The translations under genes were made by a program, and so were the position numbers. A stretch of 64,000 nucleotides of DNA from Bacteroidetes bacterium UBA4416 (lineage in GTDB: Bacteria; Bacteroidota; Bacteroidia; B-17B0; Aurantibacillaceae). The notes below the pieces were generated by a model, which saw nothing but the letters and a program-made list of their open reading frames with translations, had not been told where the DNA came from and ran no database searches. The stretch lies in the NCBI GenBank assembly GCA_002390745.1, contig DGQK01000051.1, positions 62,001 through 126,000 on the forward strand, in the 5' to 3' direction. Numbering within the stretch: the stretch's first letter is position 1; every line of letters starts with the position of its first letter. This document shows, piece by piece, positions 34,937 through 42,498 of the stretch.

Positions 34937-36272
34937 GTGTTTTCAGGCGTAGCAGGGTTTTGATCCTGAAGTACAGCGCGAAGGATACAAATCCCAGGCC
35001 AATGCTCAGGCCCAGCCATACGCCGTACACTTTGTAATGGAATACAAATGCAAAAAGATAGCAGAGCGGCAGGGCAATAAGCCAGTAGCCGATAAAAGCA
35101 ATCACCGTTGGGAACCTGTAATCTTCCAGGCCCCTCAATATGCCGATGGCCGTTACCTGGGTGCCGTCGAAGAGCTGGAAGAAGGCGGCAAAAAGCAGGA
35201 GCACCGAGGCAATATGAATGATCTCGGCATCGCTGCTGAAAATCTGAGGAAGCACATTATTCAGCAGGATAAACAGCAGGGCCATAAAGCCCATGGTAAT
35301 GATCACCAGCTTGTAAGAGGTGTTGATGGCCAGCTTCACATTGGCCATATCGTTGCTATTGTAATATTTTCCGACGCGGATGGTGGAGGCGCTGCCGATG
35401 CCGCTGGCAAACATATAGGTAAAGGCGGCCAGGCTCAGCGCGATGCCGTGCCCGTCGAGCTGCTCCTTACCGAAAACCCCCGACATCAGGCCGGAAATAG
35501 CAAAAGCCGCTACCTCGAAGGTGAACTGCAGGGCAGAGGCGATGCCGTCTTTCAGCAATTGCCAGAAATGCAGAGCGTTGATTTTTGCGGTTCTGAAAAA
35601 AGGGGCAAAAGAGTTAACGCTTTTATGTTTGAACATGAATACCAGGAAAGCGATGCCCATGCAGAACCGGTCGATAAACGTGGCCCAGCAGGAGCCCATG
35701 TAGCCCATCTCCGGAAGGCCGCCCTTTCCGTAGATGAGCATGTAGTTTAAGATAATGTTAAGCACATTGCCCGCCAGGCTGATGTACATGGCCGCTCTGG
35801 TATTTCCGAGCCCCTCGCTGTATTGCTTGCACACAAAGAACAAGGATACCGGGATGATGGAAAAGATCAGCACGTTGAAAAAAGGAATGGCCAGCTTTAC
35901 CACGTCCTCCGGTTGCTGCATATAGTTCAGGATGCCTGAAAGAAAGAACAGCACAATGAACAGCAGGATGCTCAGGATGAAGTTGATGAAGAGCGCATTC
36001 TTGAACAAAGATGCCTTTTCCTGCTCGTCCTGCCTGTGGTGGGCTTCGGTAATGGCAGGCGTGAGCACATAGCTCATGCCGATGCCGAATACCAGCACGA
36101 TCACAAAGAGCTGGTTGGAGAGGATCCCTGCCGCCTGCTCGGTCTTGCCGAGCCTTCCCAGGAAAATAGTATCCACCATGCCGGTGACGATGTGGCCGAT
36201 CTGAGTGAGGACAAGGGGTACTGAGAGGCTGATGGTTTCCCGGATATGCGGATATGAGGCGGTGTTTTTCAA
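34911..36272 (-). CDS. MATE-family efflux transporter
   Basis: 453 aa, almost entirely hydrophobic, with about 12 membrane helices in two six-helix halves. The opening LSVPLVLTQIGHIVTGMVDTIFLGRLG is the typical MATE/NorM N terminus; VFGKEQLDGHGIALSLAAFTYM is the start of the second half. Exports cationic compounds in exchange for Na+ or H+ at the inner membrane; the substrate cannot be predicted. It starts 120 bases from the divergent hpt gene. Confidence 0.92.
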   Translation of the reverse strand: MKNTASYPHIRETISLSVPLVLTQIGHIVTGMVDTIFLGRLGKTEQAAGILSNQLFVIVLVFGIGMSYVLTPAITEAHHRQDEQEKASLFKNALFINFILSILLFIVLFFLSGILNYMQQPEDVVKLAIPFFNVLIFSIIPVSLFFVCKQYSEGLGNTRAAMYISLAGNVLNIILNYMLIYGKGGLPEMGYMGSCWATFIDRFCMGIAFLVFMFKHKSVNSFAPFFRTAKINALHFWQLLKDGIASALQFTFEVAAFAISGLMSGVFGKEQLDGHGIALSLAAFTYMFASGIGSASTIRVGKYYNSNDMANVKLAINTSYKLVIITMGFMALLFILLNNVLPQIFSSDAEIIHIASVLLLFAAFFQLFDGTQVTAIGILRGLEDYRFPTVIAFIGYWLIALPLCYLFAFVFHYKVYGVWLGLSIGLGFVSFALYFRIKTLLRLKTLIPGQSKD

Positions 36273-36360
36273 GGCCCGTAAAGGTAAAATAAATTTGAGC
36301 AGGTATAGCGCCTGTGGCTTTTTATTCCTGAAAAAGTAGGAGCGATTTTTAAATAGTTAG

Positions 36361-36368
36361 TATATTTG
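36361..36368 (+). promoter_or_regulatory. -7 box upstream of hpt
   Basis: TATATTTG matches TAnnTTTG exactly, 23 bases before the hpt ATG. No convincing -33 TTTG at the usual distance, so this is a moderate candidate promoter for hpt-adk. Confidence 0.5.
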
Positions 36369-36391
36369 TTTCATTAAAATTCATCCTTAGC

Positions 36392-36928
36392 ATGCAGCGT
36401 GTCACCCTTAAAGATAAAACCTTTGTCCCTTATATCACCTCCGATAAAATCCAGGAAAGTGTGAGGCAAATGGCCAAAAAAATAAATACGGATCTGGCGC
36501 AGGACATGCCATTGTTTCTGGTGGTGCTCAACGGTTCTTTTATGTTTGCAGCCGACCTCCTGAAGGAAGTGACTATCCCCTGCGAGCTCTCATTTATCAA
36601 GCTGGCCTCTTATCACGGCACCAGCAGCACCGGTACTGTAACCGAAATGATCGGCCTTACCGAAGAGATCAAAGGAAGAACCGTGATTGTTGTCGAAGAT
36701 ATTGTAGATACCGGTGTTACCATCGAAAAGCTGGTGGCGCTTCTGAACAAAAAGGAAGTAAAGCAGATCAAAATAGCTTCTTTTCTTCTGAAACCTGATG
36801 CCTATACCAAAGATATCAAAGTGGATTATGTAGGTATGGAAATTCCCAACGACTTTGTAGTAGGCTACGGACTCGACTACGACGGGCTTGGAAGAAACAT
36901 GAAAGATATTTTTGTACTCGATAAATAA
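36392..36928 (+). CDS. hpt: Hypoxanthine phosphoribosyltransferase
   Basis: 178 aa, a normal length. Purine salvage: hypoxanthine or guanine plus PRPP to IMP or GMP in the cytoplasm. VIVVEDIVDTGVTIEKL is the PRPP-binding motif, LNGSFMFAADLL the conserved loop I, and VGYGLDYDGLGRNMKDIFVL the base-binding C terminus. It lies 27 bases upstream of adk; the hpt-adk-obg order is common in Bacteroidota. Confidence 0.95.
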   Translation: MQRVTLKDKTFVPYITSDKIQESVRQMAKKINTDLAQDMPLFLVVLNGSFMFAADLLKEVTIPCELSFIKLASYHGTSSTGTVTEMIGLTEEIKGRTVIVVEDIVDTGVTIEKLVALLNKKEVKQIKIASFLLKPDAYTKDIKVDYVGMEIPNDFVVGYGLDYDGLGRNMKDIFVLDK

Positions 36929-36955
36929 TTCTCTAACCTCATAAAAACCATCAAT

Positions 36956-38419
36956 ATGCTGAACATTGTTTTATTTGGCCCTCCGGGCGCAGGAAAAGGG
37001 ACACAATCCCAGAAATTAATTGATAAATACGGATTGGTGCATTTATCTACCGGCGATCTGCTGCGCAGTGAAATTGCCAATGGCACTGCACTCGGAATGG
37101 AAGCCAAAGCCATTATGGACCGTGGCGACCTGGTAAGCGATGAGATCGTGATTGGGATGATAGAATCGAAGCTGGATGCAAATCCGAATGCCAAAGGTTT
37201 TATTTTTGATGGATTTCCACGCACACAGGCGCAGGCGATAGCCCTCGACGACCTGTTGCAGAAAAAGGGCACAGCGATCAGCGCAATGCTGGCCCTTGAA
37301 GTGGATAATGAGGAACTGATCAAACGCCTGCTGCAACGCGGCAGGGAAACCGGAAGGCCTGATGACCAGGACGAGAACATCATCAGGAACAGGGTGAATG
37401 AATACAATAACAAGACCCTGCCTTTGAAAGAATATTATTCCGAACAATCGAAATTCCATGCCATCAATGGGATCGGCTCCATAGACTCTATCTTCAAAGA
37501 TCTGGTAGACCGCATTACTTTTGTGAACGCCGAGATCGAGCTCACCATGCTGGAAAACGACATCGAGCACCTGGACCTTACTGTGAATGATTTTGAAGAG
37601 GTAACCGAGATCTCTCCGGAATTGCAGAAAGATATGGATGAGGTAAGAAAAGAGGAGGAAGAAAAGGAAGGAGAAGATAAAGAGGAAGGAGAAGAGAAAA
37701 AAGGCATCATTGCTACGATCAAAGAAAAGGTGAGCCACTTTTTCAGCAGCGATAAAAAAACGGAGGACGAATTTTCGGCAGACAAGGTGAAAGTACCGGC
37801 TGCAAAATCAGAAAGCAAACCTGCCGCGAAGGCTCCTGCGAAAACAGCTGCCAAACCTGCTAAGAAAGCTTCTAAAAAAGCAACAGCGAAGGCTCCGGCA
37901 AAAAAAGCCGCAACGCCTGCAAAAAAAGCAGCTGCTAAACCTGCGAAGAAAGCAGCGACAAAGGCCGCTCCTAAAAAAGCAGTCAGGAAAGTAGCAGCGA
38001 AAGCACCGGCAAAAGCCGCTAAGAAAGTGGTGAAAAAAGCGGTGGTAAAAGCATCTGCGAAAAAAGCAGTTAAAAAGGCTGTTGTGAAAGCTCCGGTAAA
38101 AGCCGTGAAGAAAGCCGTGAAAAAAGTAACGAAAAAAATCGCTGCCAAAGCTCCGGTAAAAAAAGTGCTGAAGAAAACAGCCGCTAAAAAAGTCGCAGCG
38201 AAAAAAGTGGTGAAGAAAGCGGTAAAAAAAGCCATCGTGAAAAAGGCAGCGCCTAAAAAAGCGGTTAAAAAGGCTGTGAAGAAGCTGGCCGCAAAGGCTC
38301 CGGTAAAAAAGGTGGTGAAAGCCGCTAAAAAAGCCGTGAAAAAAGTGGCTGCGAAACCTCTTGTGAAAAAAGTGGTGAAGAAAGTGGCAGCTAAGAAAGC
38401 TGCTAAAAAGAAAAAATAA
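36956..38419 (+). CDS. adk: Adenylate kinase with histone-H1-like Lys/Ala C-terminal tail
   Basis: 487 aa, over twice the usual length. Residues 1 to about 190 are a complete short-LID adenylate kinase: P-loop GPPGAGKGT (8-16), STGDLLR, GFIFDGFPRT and GRETGRPDDQDENIIRNR. A Glu-rich acidic linker follows (about 225-250), then from about residue 280 to the end a Lys/Ala/Pro/Val tail made of AKKA, VKKA and KAPVKK units, resembling bacterial histone-H1-like proteins. The frame is continuous with no stop or obvious shift. The kinase interconverts ATP, AMP and ADP; the tail would bind DNA, RNA or polyphosphate (inference). A strong hairpin follows before obg. Confidence 0.9.
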   Translation: MLNIVLFGPPGAGKGTQSQKLIDKYGLVHLSTGDLLRSEIANGTALGMEAKAIMDRGDLVSDEIVIGMIESKLDANPNAKGFIFDGFPRTQAQAIALDDLLQKKGTAISAMLALEVDNEELIKRLLQRGRETGRPDDQDENIIRNRVNEYNNKTLPLKEYYSEQSKFHAINGIGSIDSIFKDLVDRITFVNAEIELTMLENDIEHLDLTVNDFEEVTEISPELQKDMDEVRKEEEEKEGEDKEEGEEKKGIIATIKEKVSHFFSSDKKTEDEFSADKVKVPAAKSESKPAAKAPAKTAAKPAKKASKKATAKAPAKKAATPAKKAAAKPAKKAATKAAPKKAVRKVAAKAPAKAAKKVVKKAVVKASAKKAVKKAVVKAPVKAVKKAVKKVTKKIAAKAPVKKVLKKTAAKKVAAKKVVKKAVKKAIVKKAAPKKAVKKAVKKLAAKAPVKKVVKAAKKAVKKVAAKPLVKKVVKKVAAKKAAKKKK

Positions 38420-38437
38420 TCATTGAAACCTTTGATG

Positions 38438-38485
38438 AAAGATTTAAGAAAAAGGCTTGTCCTTGCTCTTAAATCTTTTGTCTTT
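38438..38485 (+). terminator. Terminator or attenuator hairpin between adk and obg
   Basis: A perfect 12-bp inverted repeat (AAAGATTTAAGA at 38438 and TCTTAAATCTTT at 38467) encloses an inner AAGG/CCTT pair and is followed by TGTCTTTTAT. It may end the adk transcript or control read-through to obg. Confidence 0.7.
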
Positions 38486-38498
38486 TATACCAGATACA

Positions 38499-39503
38499 GT
38501 GGATACGAATTTTGTTGACTATGTAAAGATTTGTTGCCGGAGTGGAAAAGGCGGTGCCGGCTCCACGCACCTGCACCGTGATATCCTCACTTCCAAAGGT
38601 GGCCCCGATGGCGGCGATGGCGGAAGGGGCGGGCATGTGATCCTGCGTGGCAACAAGCAGTTCTGGACACTGATCCATTTGAAGTACCGCAAGCATATTA
38701 TTGCCGAGCCGGGCGGAAGCGGGAGCTCGTCGCACAAATCCGGAAAAGAAGGGGAAGATCAGATCCTCGACGTGCCATTGGGAACCATCGCCCGCGATGT
38801 GGAAACGGATGAGGTGGAATGCGAGATTACCGAAGACGGGCAGGAATTTATTCTGGTGCCGGGCGGAAGAGGCGGTCTGGGAAATGCGCATTTCAAATCA
38901 TCGACCAATCAAACACCGCGCTATTCGCAGCCCGGAGAGGAAGGCCGCACGGAGTGGAAGATCCTTGAACTGAAAGTTCTGGCAGATGTAGGCCTCGTAG
39001 GACTGCCGAATGCCGGAAAATCGACACTCCTTTCGGTGATCTCCGCCGCCAAGCCCGAAATTGCGAATTATCCGTTTACCACCCTCACGCCCAATTTAGG
39101 CATCGTGCCTTACAGGGACTATAAAAGTTTTGTCGTAGCCGATATTCCCGGGATCATTGAAGGAGCCAGCGAAGGCAAAGGGCTTGGAACCCGTTTCCTG
39201 AGGCATATCGAGCGGAACTCCACTCTGTTGTTCATGGTAAGCTGCCAGAGCAATAACATCTATGAGGAGTACAAGGTACTACTGAATGAGCTCAAGGAAT
39301 ACAATCCGGAATTACTCGACAAGCAGCGGATGCTGGCCATTACACAGTGCGATACCATTGACGAGGAACTGATCGGTGAGCTGGAGAAGGACCTGAAAAA
39401 GCGCATGAAAGGAAAATTCAAAATTCCTTACCTCTTCATTTCATCCCAATCAGGCTACAATATCCAGAAGCTGAAAGACATGCTCTGGGAACAGCTGAAC
39501 TAA
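38499..39503 (+). CDS. obg: Obg-family ribosome-associated GTPase
   Basis: 334 aa from GTG 38499 (MDTNFVDYVKI). A longer frame starts at TTG 38457 but begins inside the hairpin, and Obg proteins normally begin just before NFVDYV. The Gly-rich Obg fold is residues 1-160 (SGKGGAGS, GGDGGRGGHV, GSGSSSHKSG). The G domain has GLPNAGKSTLLS (G1), DIPGIIEGASEGKGLG (G3) and ITQCD in place of the usual NKxD (G4). Acts in late 50S ribosome assembly and stress control; essential in most bacteria. No C-terminal OCT domain is seen. Confidence 0.94.
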   Translation: MDTNFVDYVKICCRSGKGGAGSTHLHRDILTSKGGPDGGDGGRGGHVILRGNKQFWTLIHLKYRKHIIAEPGGSGSSSHKSGKEGEDQILDVPLGTIARDVETDEVECEITEDGQEFILVPGGRGGLGNAHFKSSTNQTPRYSQPGEEGRTEWKILELKVLADVGLVGLPNAGKSTLLSVISAAKPEIANYPFTTLTPNLGIVPYRDYKSFVVADIPGIIEGASEGKGLGTRFLRHIERNSTLLFMVSCQSNNIYEEYKVLLNELKEYNPELLDKQRMLAITQCDTIDEELIGELEKDLKKRMKGKFKIPYLFISSQSGYNIQKLKDMLWEQLN

Positions 39504-39577
39504 GCATTCTTTCGCTACCGGCACACACCACACAAGCCGTGCAGGCCTGCTTCAACACATAACCGCGTTATAGAGCC

Positions 39578-40033
39578 ATGGGAAAAAGTAAATTGCTGCG
39601 GATGGACAATGTCCTCATCGTTGTCGATGATCTCGAAGCTGCCAAAGCCTTTTTTATAGAACTGGGATTTGAGCTCGAAGGAGAAACAACTGTTGGAGGC
39701 GACACAGTAGACCGCCTCATCGGTCTTGATAAGGTGCACGCAAGCCTTGCGCTGATGCGCACACCGGATGGACACGGGCGCATAGAGTTGGATAAGTTCC
39801 ATTCGCCAAAAGCAGTGAGAACAGGTCCGGAAAAAGCTACAGTGAATGAACTTGGGATACGCCGCATCATGCTGGCCGTAGATAACCTTGACGAGCTGGT
39901 GAGCCGTCTGCTGAACCACGGCGCCGCGCTGATGGGCGAGGTGGTGCAATACGGAGATGCCTACAGGCTGGCCTACATCCGCGGTCCCGAAGGGATCATC
40001 GTGGGGCTGAGCGAGCAGCTCAGCCGCAAATAG
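39578..40033 (+). CDS. VOC-superfamily (glyoxalase-like) protein
   Basis: 151 aa with the paired beta-alpha-beta-beta-beta layout of the vicinal oxygen chelate fold: MDNVLIVVDDLEAAKAFFIELGFE opens the first half and RIMLAVDNLDELVSRLLNHGA the second, ending RGPEGIIVGLSEQL, where the Glu is a usual metal ligand. The family covers glyoxalases, dioxygenases and resistance proteins, so the substrate is open. Confidence 0.82.
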   Translation: MGKSKLLRMDNVLIVVDDLEAAKAFFIELGFELEGETTVGGDTVDRLIGLDKVHASLALMRTPDGHGRIELDKFHSPKAVRTGPEKATVNELGIRRIMLAVDNLDELVSRLLNHGAALMGEVVQYGDAYRLAYIRGPEGIIVGLSEQLSRK

Positions 40034-40095
40034 AAAAAACCCTGATATTCTGGTTTCTAAAAACCAGTGGTGATCCGCAGGCTTTCTGTCAACGG

Positions 40096-40126
40096 TTGAT
40101 CCGTGTCAATATTTGCGGTATTTTTG
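40096..40126 (+). promoter_or_regulatory. Bacteroidota promoter with nearly leaderless start
   Basis: TTG (40096-40098), 20 bases, then TATTTTTG (40119-40126), an exact -7 box. The ATG follows after 4 bases, so transcription should begin at or next to the start codon. It also decides the start at 40131 rather than 40113. Confidence 0.75.
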
Positions 40127-40130
40127 CAGG

Positions 40131-40697
40131 ATGTTCAAGCTTTTATTCAGACTGGGTGGTTGGAAGATCACACATTACCTTCCGAAGGAAATAAAACGTT
40201 GCGTCATTATAGGAGCGCCTCATACCAGCAACTGGGATTTTATGTATGGCATGGGTGCTCTAAAGATCATGAAGCTCAGGATACGCTTTACCATCAAAAA
40301 AGAGTGGATCCGTTTTCCCCTGAAGCGTTTAATGCAAAACCTGGGCGCGCTGCCAATCGACCGATCGTCCAAATCCGATGGCACTAAAAAAAGCACCGTG
40401 GAAGCTATGGCCGGATTGTTCGATGCCCACGAAGAACTTTTGTTACTGATTACACCCGAAGGCACACGCTCCAGGGTAGAGAAGTGGCGGACAGGCTTTT
40501 ATTATGTAGCGCTCGCTGCCAAAGTCCCTTTGGCGCTCGGTTTCATGGATTACCGCAAGCGCGAGTGCGGCATCGATAAGATCTTGTACCCCAGCGGCGA
40601 TTTTTACAAGGACATGAAAGAGATTATGGCCTTCTATTCTACCAAAACAGGAAAGAACCCGCATAACTTTTCCATCGACCGTACATTTGAAGTGTAA
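40131..40697 (+). CDS. Lysophospholipid acyltransferase-like protein (PlsC family)
   Basis: 188 aa from ATG 40131 (MFKLLFRLGGWKITHYLP). The glycerolipid acyltransferase motifs are present: APHTSNWDF contains H-x4-D (catalytic), and ITPEGTRSRVEKWRTGFYYVA contains the PEGTRS block. It probably acylates lysophosphatidate or a related lipid at the inner membrane. It is shorter than classic PlsC and belongs to the group often annotated as 1-acyl-glycerol-3-phosphate acyltransferase. The predicted promoter lies inside any longer frame. Confidence 0.87.
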   Translation: MFKLLFRLGGWKITHYLPKEIKRCVIIGAPHTSNWDFMYGMGALKIMKLRIRFTIKKEWIRFPLKRLMQNLGALPIDRSSKSDGTKKSTVEAMAGLFDAHEELLLLITPEGTRSRVEKWRTGFYYVALAAKVPLALGFMDYRKRECGIDKILYPSGDFYKDMKEIMAFYSTKTGKNPHNFSIDRTFEV

Positions 40698-40854
40698 TTT
40701 CTAATTCCTCCTGAGAGGTGGCCCAAAGCCTTAGCCTATCTAAGGAGGCTTTCACAGTAATGTCCGGGCTTCATCGCGAAGCTGTGTTTTTGCAATACAA
40801 GCGGCTATCCTGAAAATTCCGCATTCTTTTTTTTAAATGTATTGCTATATATCC

Positions 40855-40862
40855 TATTTTTG
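40855..40862 (+). promoter_or_regulatory. -7 box upstream of the MbnP locus
   Basis: TATTTTTG is an exact TAnnTTTG match 21 bases before the TTG start at 40884, with only a T-run at the -33 position. It lies downstream of the alternative TTG at 40842 and so argues against that start. Confidence 0.55.
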
Positions 40863-40883
40863 TGGCGGCTATTATTTTATGAT

Positions 40884-41267
40884 TTGAAAAAGTCGTTTCA
40901 GATATTTCTTTCTACCCTCCTGCTATTAAGCATCAGCTGGCAGTGCGGGGCCAAAACAGCCATCTACATTCATTTTAAATACAAGCAGAAAGAGCTTGCC
41001 GAAACCGTGTGTGTGAATAAGGATGTGGTGGGAAGCTGTTGTAAAGCCAAATGTTACCTCGATAAGGAAATAAAAAAGGAAGAAAAGCGCCAGGCCGATC
41101 TTCCTTCCACCCTCAAGGAAAAAACGGGTAAAACCGAATTGTTTTCCGGGCCTGTATCTTTCAGTCCCTTACCGGCGGTGTGGATCCGCAAGCTCCCGGT
41201 TCGCTACACACCTTCACTTCCGGAGCACAGAGCTGTTCCTGTGTTTCATCCGCCTGCGTTGATCTGA
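40884..41267 (+). CDS. Small secreted Cys-motif protein of the MbnP locus
   Basis: About 127 aa from TTG 40884 (MKKSFQIFLSTLLLLSI, a signal-like helix). The Cys-rich core VCVNKDVVGSCCKAKCYLDKEIKKEEK resembles a small family found next to MbnP genes in Bacteroidota, with C-x-C or CC-x3-C and KCYL. It is likely periplasmic and metal-related (inference). A Pro/Arg-rich C-terminal end has no recognised function. The frame extends upstream to TTG 40842, but the promoter box favours 40884. Confidence 0.65.
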   Translation: MKKSFQIFLSTLLLLSISWQCGAKTAIYIHFKYKQKELAETVCVNKDVVGSCCKAKCYLDKEIKKEEKRQADLPSTLKEKTGKTELFSGPVSFSPLPAVWIRKLPVRYTPSLPEHRAVPVFHPPALI

Positions 41268-41310
41268 TGTTTGGGTAAGCAGAATGTTTGTCACTTTGGG
41301 TGCCAATGCG

Positions 41311-41372
41311 GCCTTGTGCCTGCATACCGGGACTGTTCCCGCTATGTATGGCAGCATACAGGCAATGTGGCG
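41311..41372. other. Hairpin-rich intergenic segment
   Basis: TGCCTG (41317) pairs with CAGGCA (41359), and GCC/GGC extend it outside; CGGGA/TCCCG form an inner hairpin. This may be a structured leader of the MbnP genes. No known riboswitch class is recognised. Confidence 0.3.
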
Positions 41373-41427
41373 GCTTGCGGTGATGAACTTTCGCATCGAT
41401 TCCGTTACACATTTAAAATCAAAACAC

Positions 41428-41535
41428 ATGAAAACAGCGCTCTTCATTTTTGTGGTGCTATGCGTGTATCTGCTCAACGAGTTCCGTTTGATCAGAAAAT
41501 ACAGCAGGGCTATAGAACAAGCCAATAAAAAATAA
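41428..41535 (+). CDS. Possible 35-residue membrane peptide
   Basis: MKTALFIFVVLCVYLL followed by a basic helix (NEFRLIRKYSRAIEQANKK). One membrane segment with a positive-inside tail is plausible for a real small protein. The same frame extends upstream to 41284, but that part looks non-coding and structured. There is no promoter box; it lies between the Cys-motif gene and the MbnP lipoprotein gene. Confidence 0.4.
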   Translation: MKTALFIFVVLCVYLLNEFRLIRKYSRAIEQANKK

Positions 41536-41626
41536 TTTTTAAAACCAGCGTTCCGATGCGGTTGCTTCCGGCTGTTTTAGCTGCCGGTTCTGCCGTGTGT
41601 GAAACGCATTAAAACACATTTGATAC

Positions 41627-42430
41627 ATGAAATCTATATCTCTATGGATGGCATTAACATGCCTGATCCTGACTTTCAGCAACTGTAAAAAAAATACCAA
41701 AGACCCGGAGCCCGAACCAACGCAGCCACCGGTAACTACGCCCGCTACCCCGGGAGGTACCCTGCAAATTGAGTTTGAAGGCGCCGTCGGTGATTCATCG
41801 CTGGTGCTGTCCACTCAAACCTACACCAATCAGGCAGGAAATACCTTTAACATTACCCTGTGTAAGTATTACATCAGCAATATCAGACTCACTAAAAACG
41901 ATAATACCGTATGGGCTGAGCCTAACAGCTATCACCTGGTAGATTATTCGGATATCCTGAGCACCATCGTGGAGATCCCGAATGTTCCCTATGCCGATTA
42001 TAAAGCCATTGAATTTATGATCGGTGTTGACAGTGCGCGCAATGTATCCGGCGCGCAGTCAGGAGCGCTTGATCCGGCCAACGGCATGTTCTGGAGCTGG
42101 AACAGCGGCTACATCATGGCGAAGATGGAAGGCACCTCACCGCAGTCCACCGCTACAGCCAACAAGCTCACGATCCACGTGGGCGGCTTCAGCGGCGCAA
42201 ACTCTGTATTAAAAACCGTATCCCCGTCTTTCGGAGGCAATGTGGCAAAAGTTACCAGTTCCATCACACCGAAGATCCATTTGAAATGTGATATCATGGA
42301 GTGGTTCCAGTCGCCTAATGTCATCGATTTTTCCACGCTCAATACGGTGCACATGCCGGGAGCAGATGCGAAGAAGATCGGCGACAATTACGCAGATATG
42401 TTCAGTGTAGAGCACATTCATAACAATTAA
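41627..42430 (+). CDS. MbnP-like lipoprotein (copper-associated)
   Basis: 267 aa. Lipoprotein signal MKSISLWMALTCLILTFSNC with Cys near residue 20, then a Pro/Glu/Thr linker (PEPEPTQPPVTTPATP). The body carries MbnP landmarks: LQIEFEGAVGDSSLVL, TLCKYYISNIRLTK, YHLVDYSD, IEFMIGVDSARN, MFWSWNSGYIMAKMEG and the C-terminal VEHIHNN. MbnP partners the heme protein MbnH and binds copper through an oxidised Trp in known examples; no mbnH is seen here. The neighbours suggest outer-membrane-linked metal handling. Confidence 0.82.
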   Translation: MKSISLWMALTCLILTFSNCKKNTKDPEPEPTQPPVTTPATPGGTLQIEFEGAVGDSSLVLSTQTYTNQAGNTFNITLCKYYISNIRLTKNDNTVWAEPNSYHLVDYSDILSTIVEIPNVPYADYKAIEFMIGVDSARNVSGAQSGALDPANGMFWSWNSGYIMAKMEGTSPQSTATANKLTIHVGGFSGANSVLKTVSPSFGGNVAKVTSSITPKIHLKCDIMEWFQSPNVIDFSTLNTVHMPGADAKKIGDNYADMFSVEHIHNN

Positions 42431-42453
42431 ACCTTAAAAAAAAACAGGAGCTT

Positions 42454-42479
42454 GCAGGAGAAGGCGTTCCTTCTCCTGC
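42454..42479. terminator. Hairpin between the MbnP and transporter genes
   Basis: A perfect 11-bp stem GCAGGAGAAGG with loop CGTT. There is no T-run on the plus strand, so it is an intercistronic processing or stability hairpin rather than a clear terminator. Confidence 0.5.
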
Positions 42480-42498
42480 GGCCCTTGCGATCAGCGTT

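Noticed and set aside
35037..35750. 237-codon frame antisense to the MATE gene
   Set aside because: Composition is shadow-like and the MATE frame on the other strand is complete.
37435..38235. 266-codon frame antisense to the adk tail, Phe/Ala-rich
   Set aside because: It is the mirror of AAR/GCN-rich codons of the Lys/Ala tail and only mimics a membrane protein.
38457..38498. Longer obg start at TTG 38457
   Set aside because: It begins within a terminator-like hairpin and adds residues not seen at the start of Obg proteins; GTG 38499 fits the family.
40842..40883. Longer start of the Cys-motif protein at TTG 40842
   Set aside because: The -7 box at 40855-40862 lies downstream of it, so this part is likely not transcribed with the gene; TTG 40884 gives a proper signal sequence.
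41268..41427. Cobalamin or other known riboswitch before the small peptide and MbnP gene
   Set aside because: Hairpins exist but no conserved class motif could be matched, so no riboswitch is claimed.
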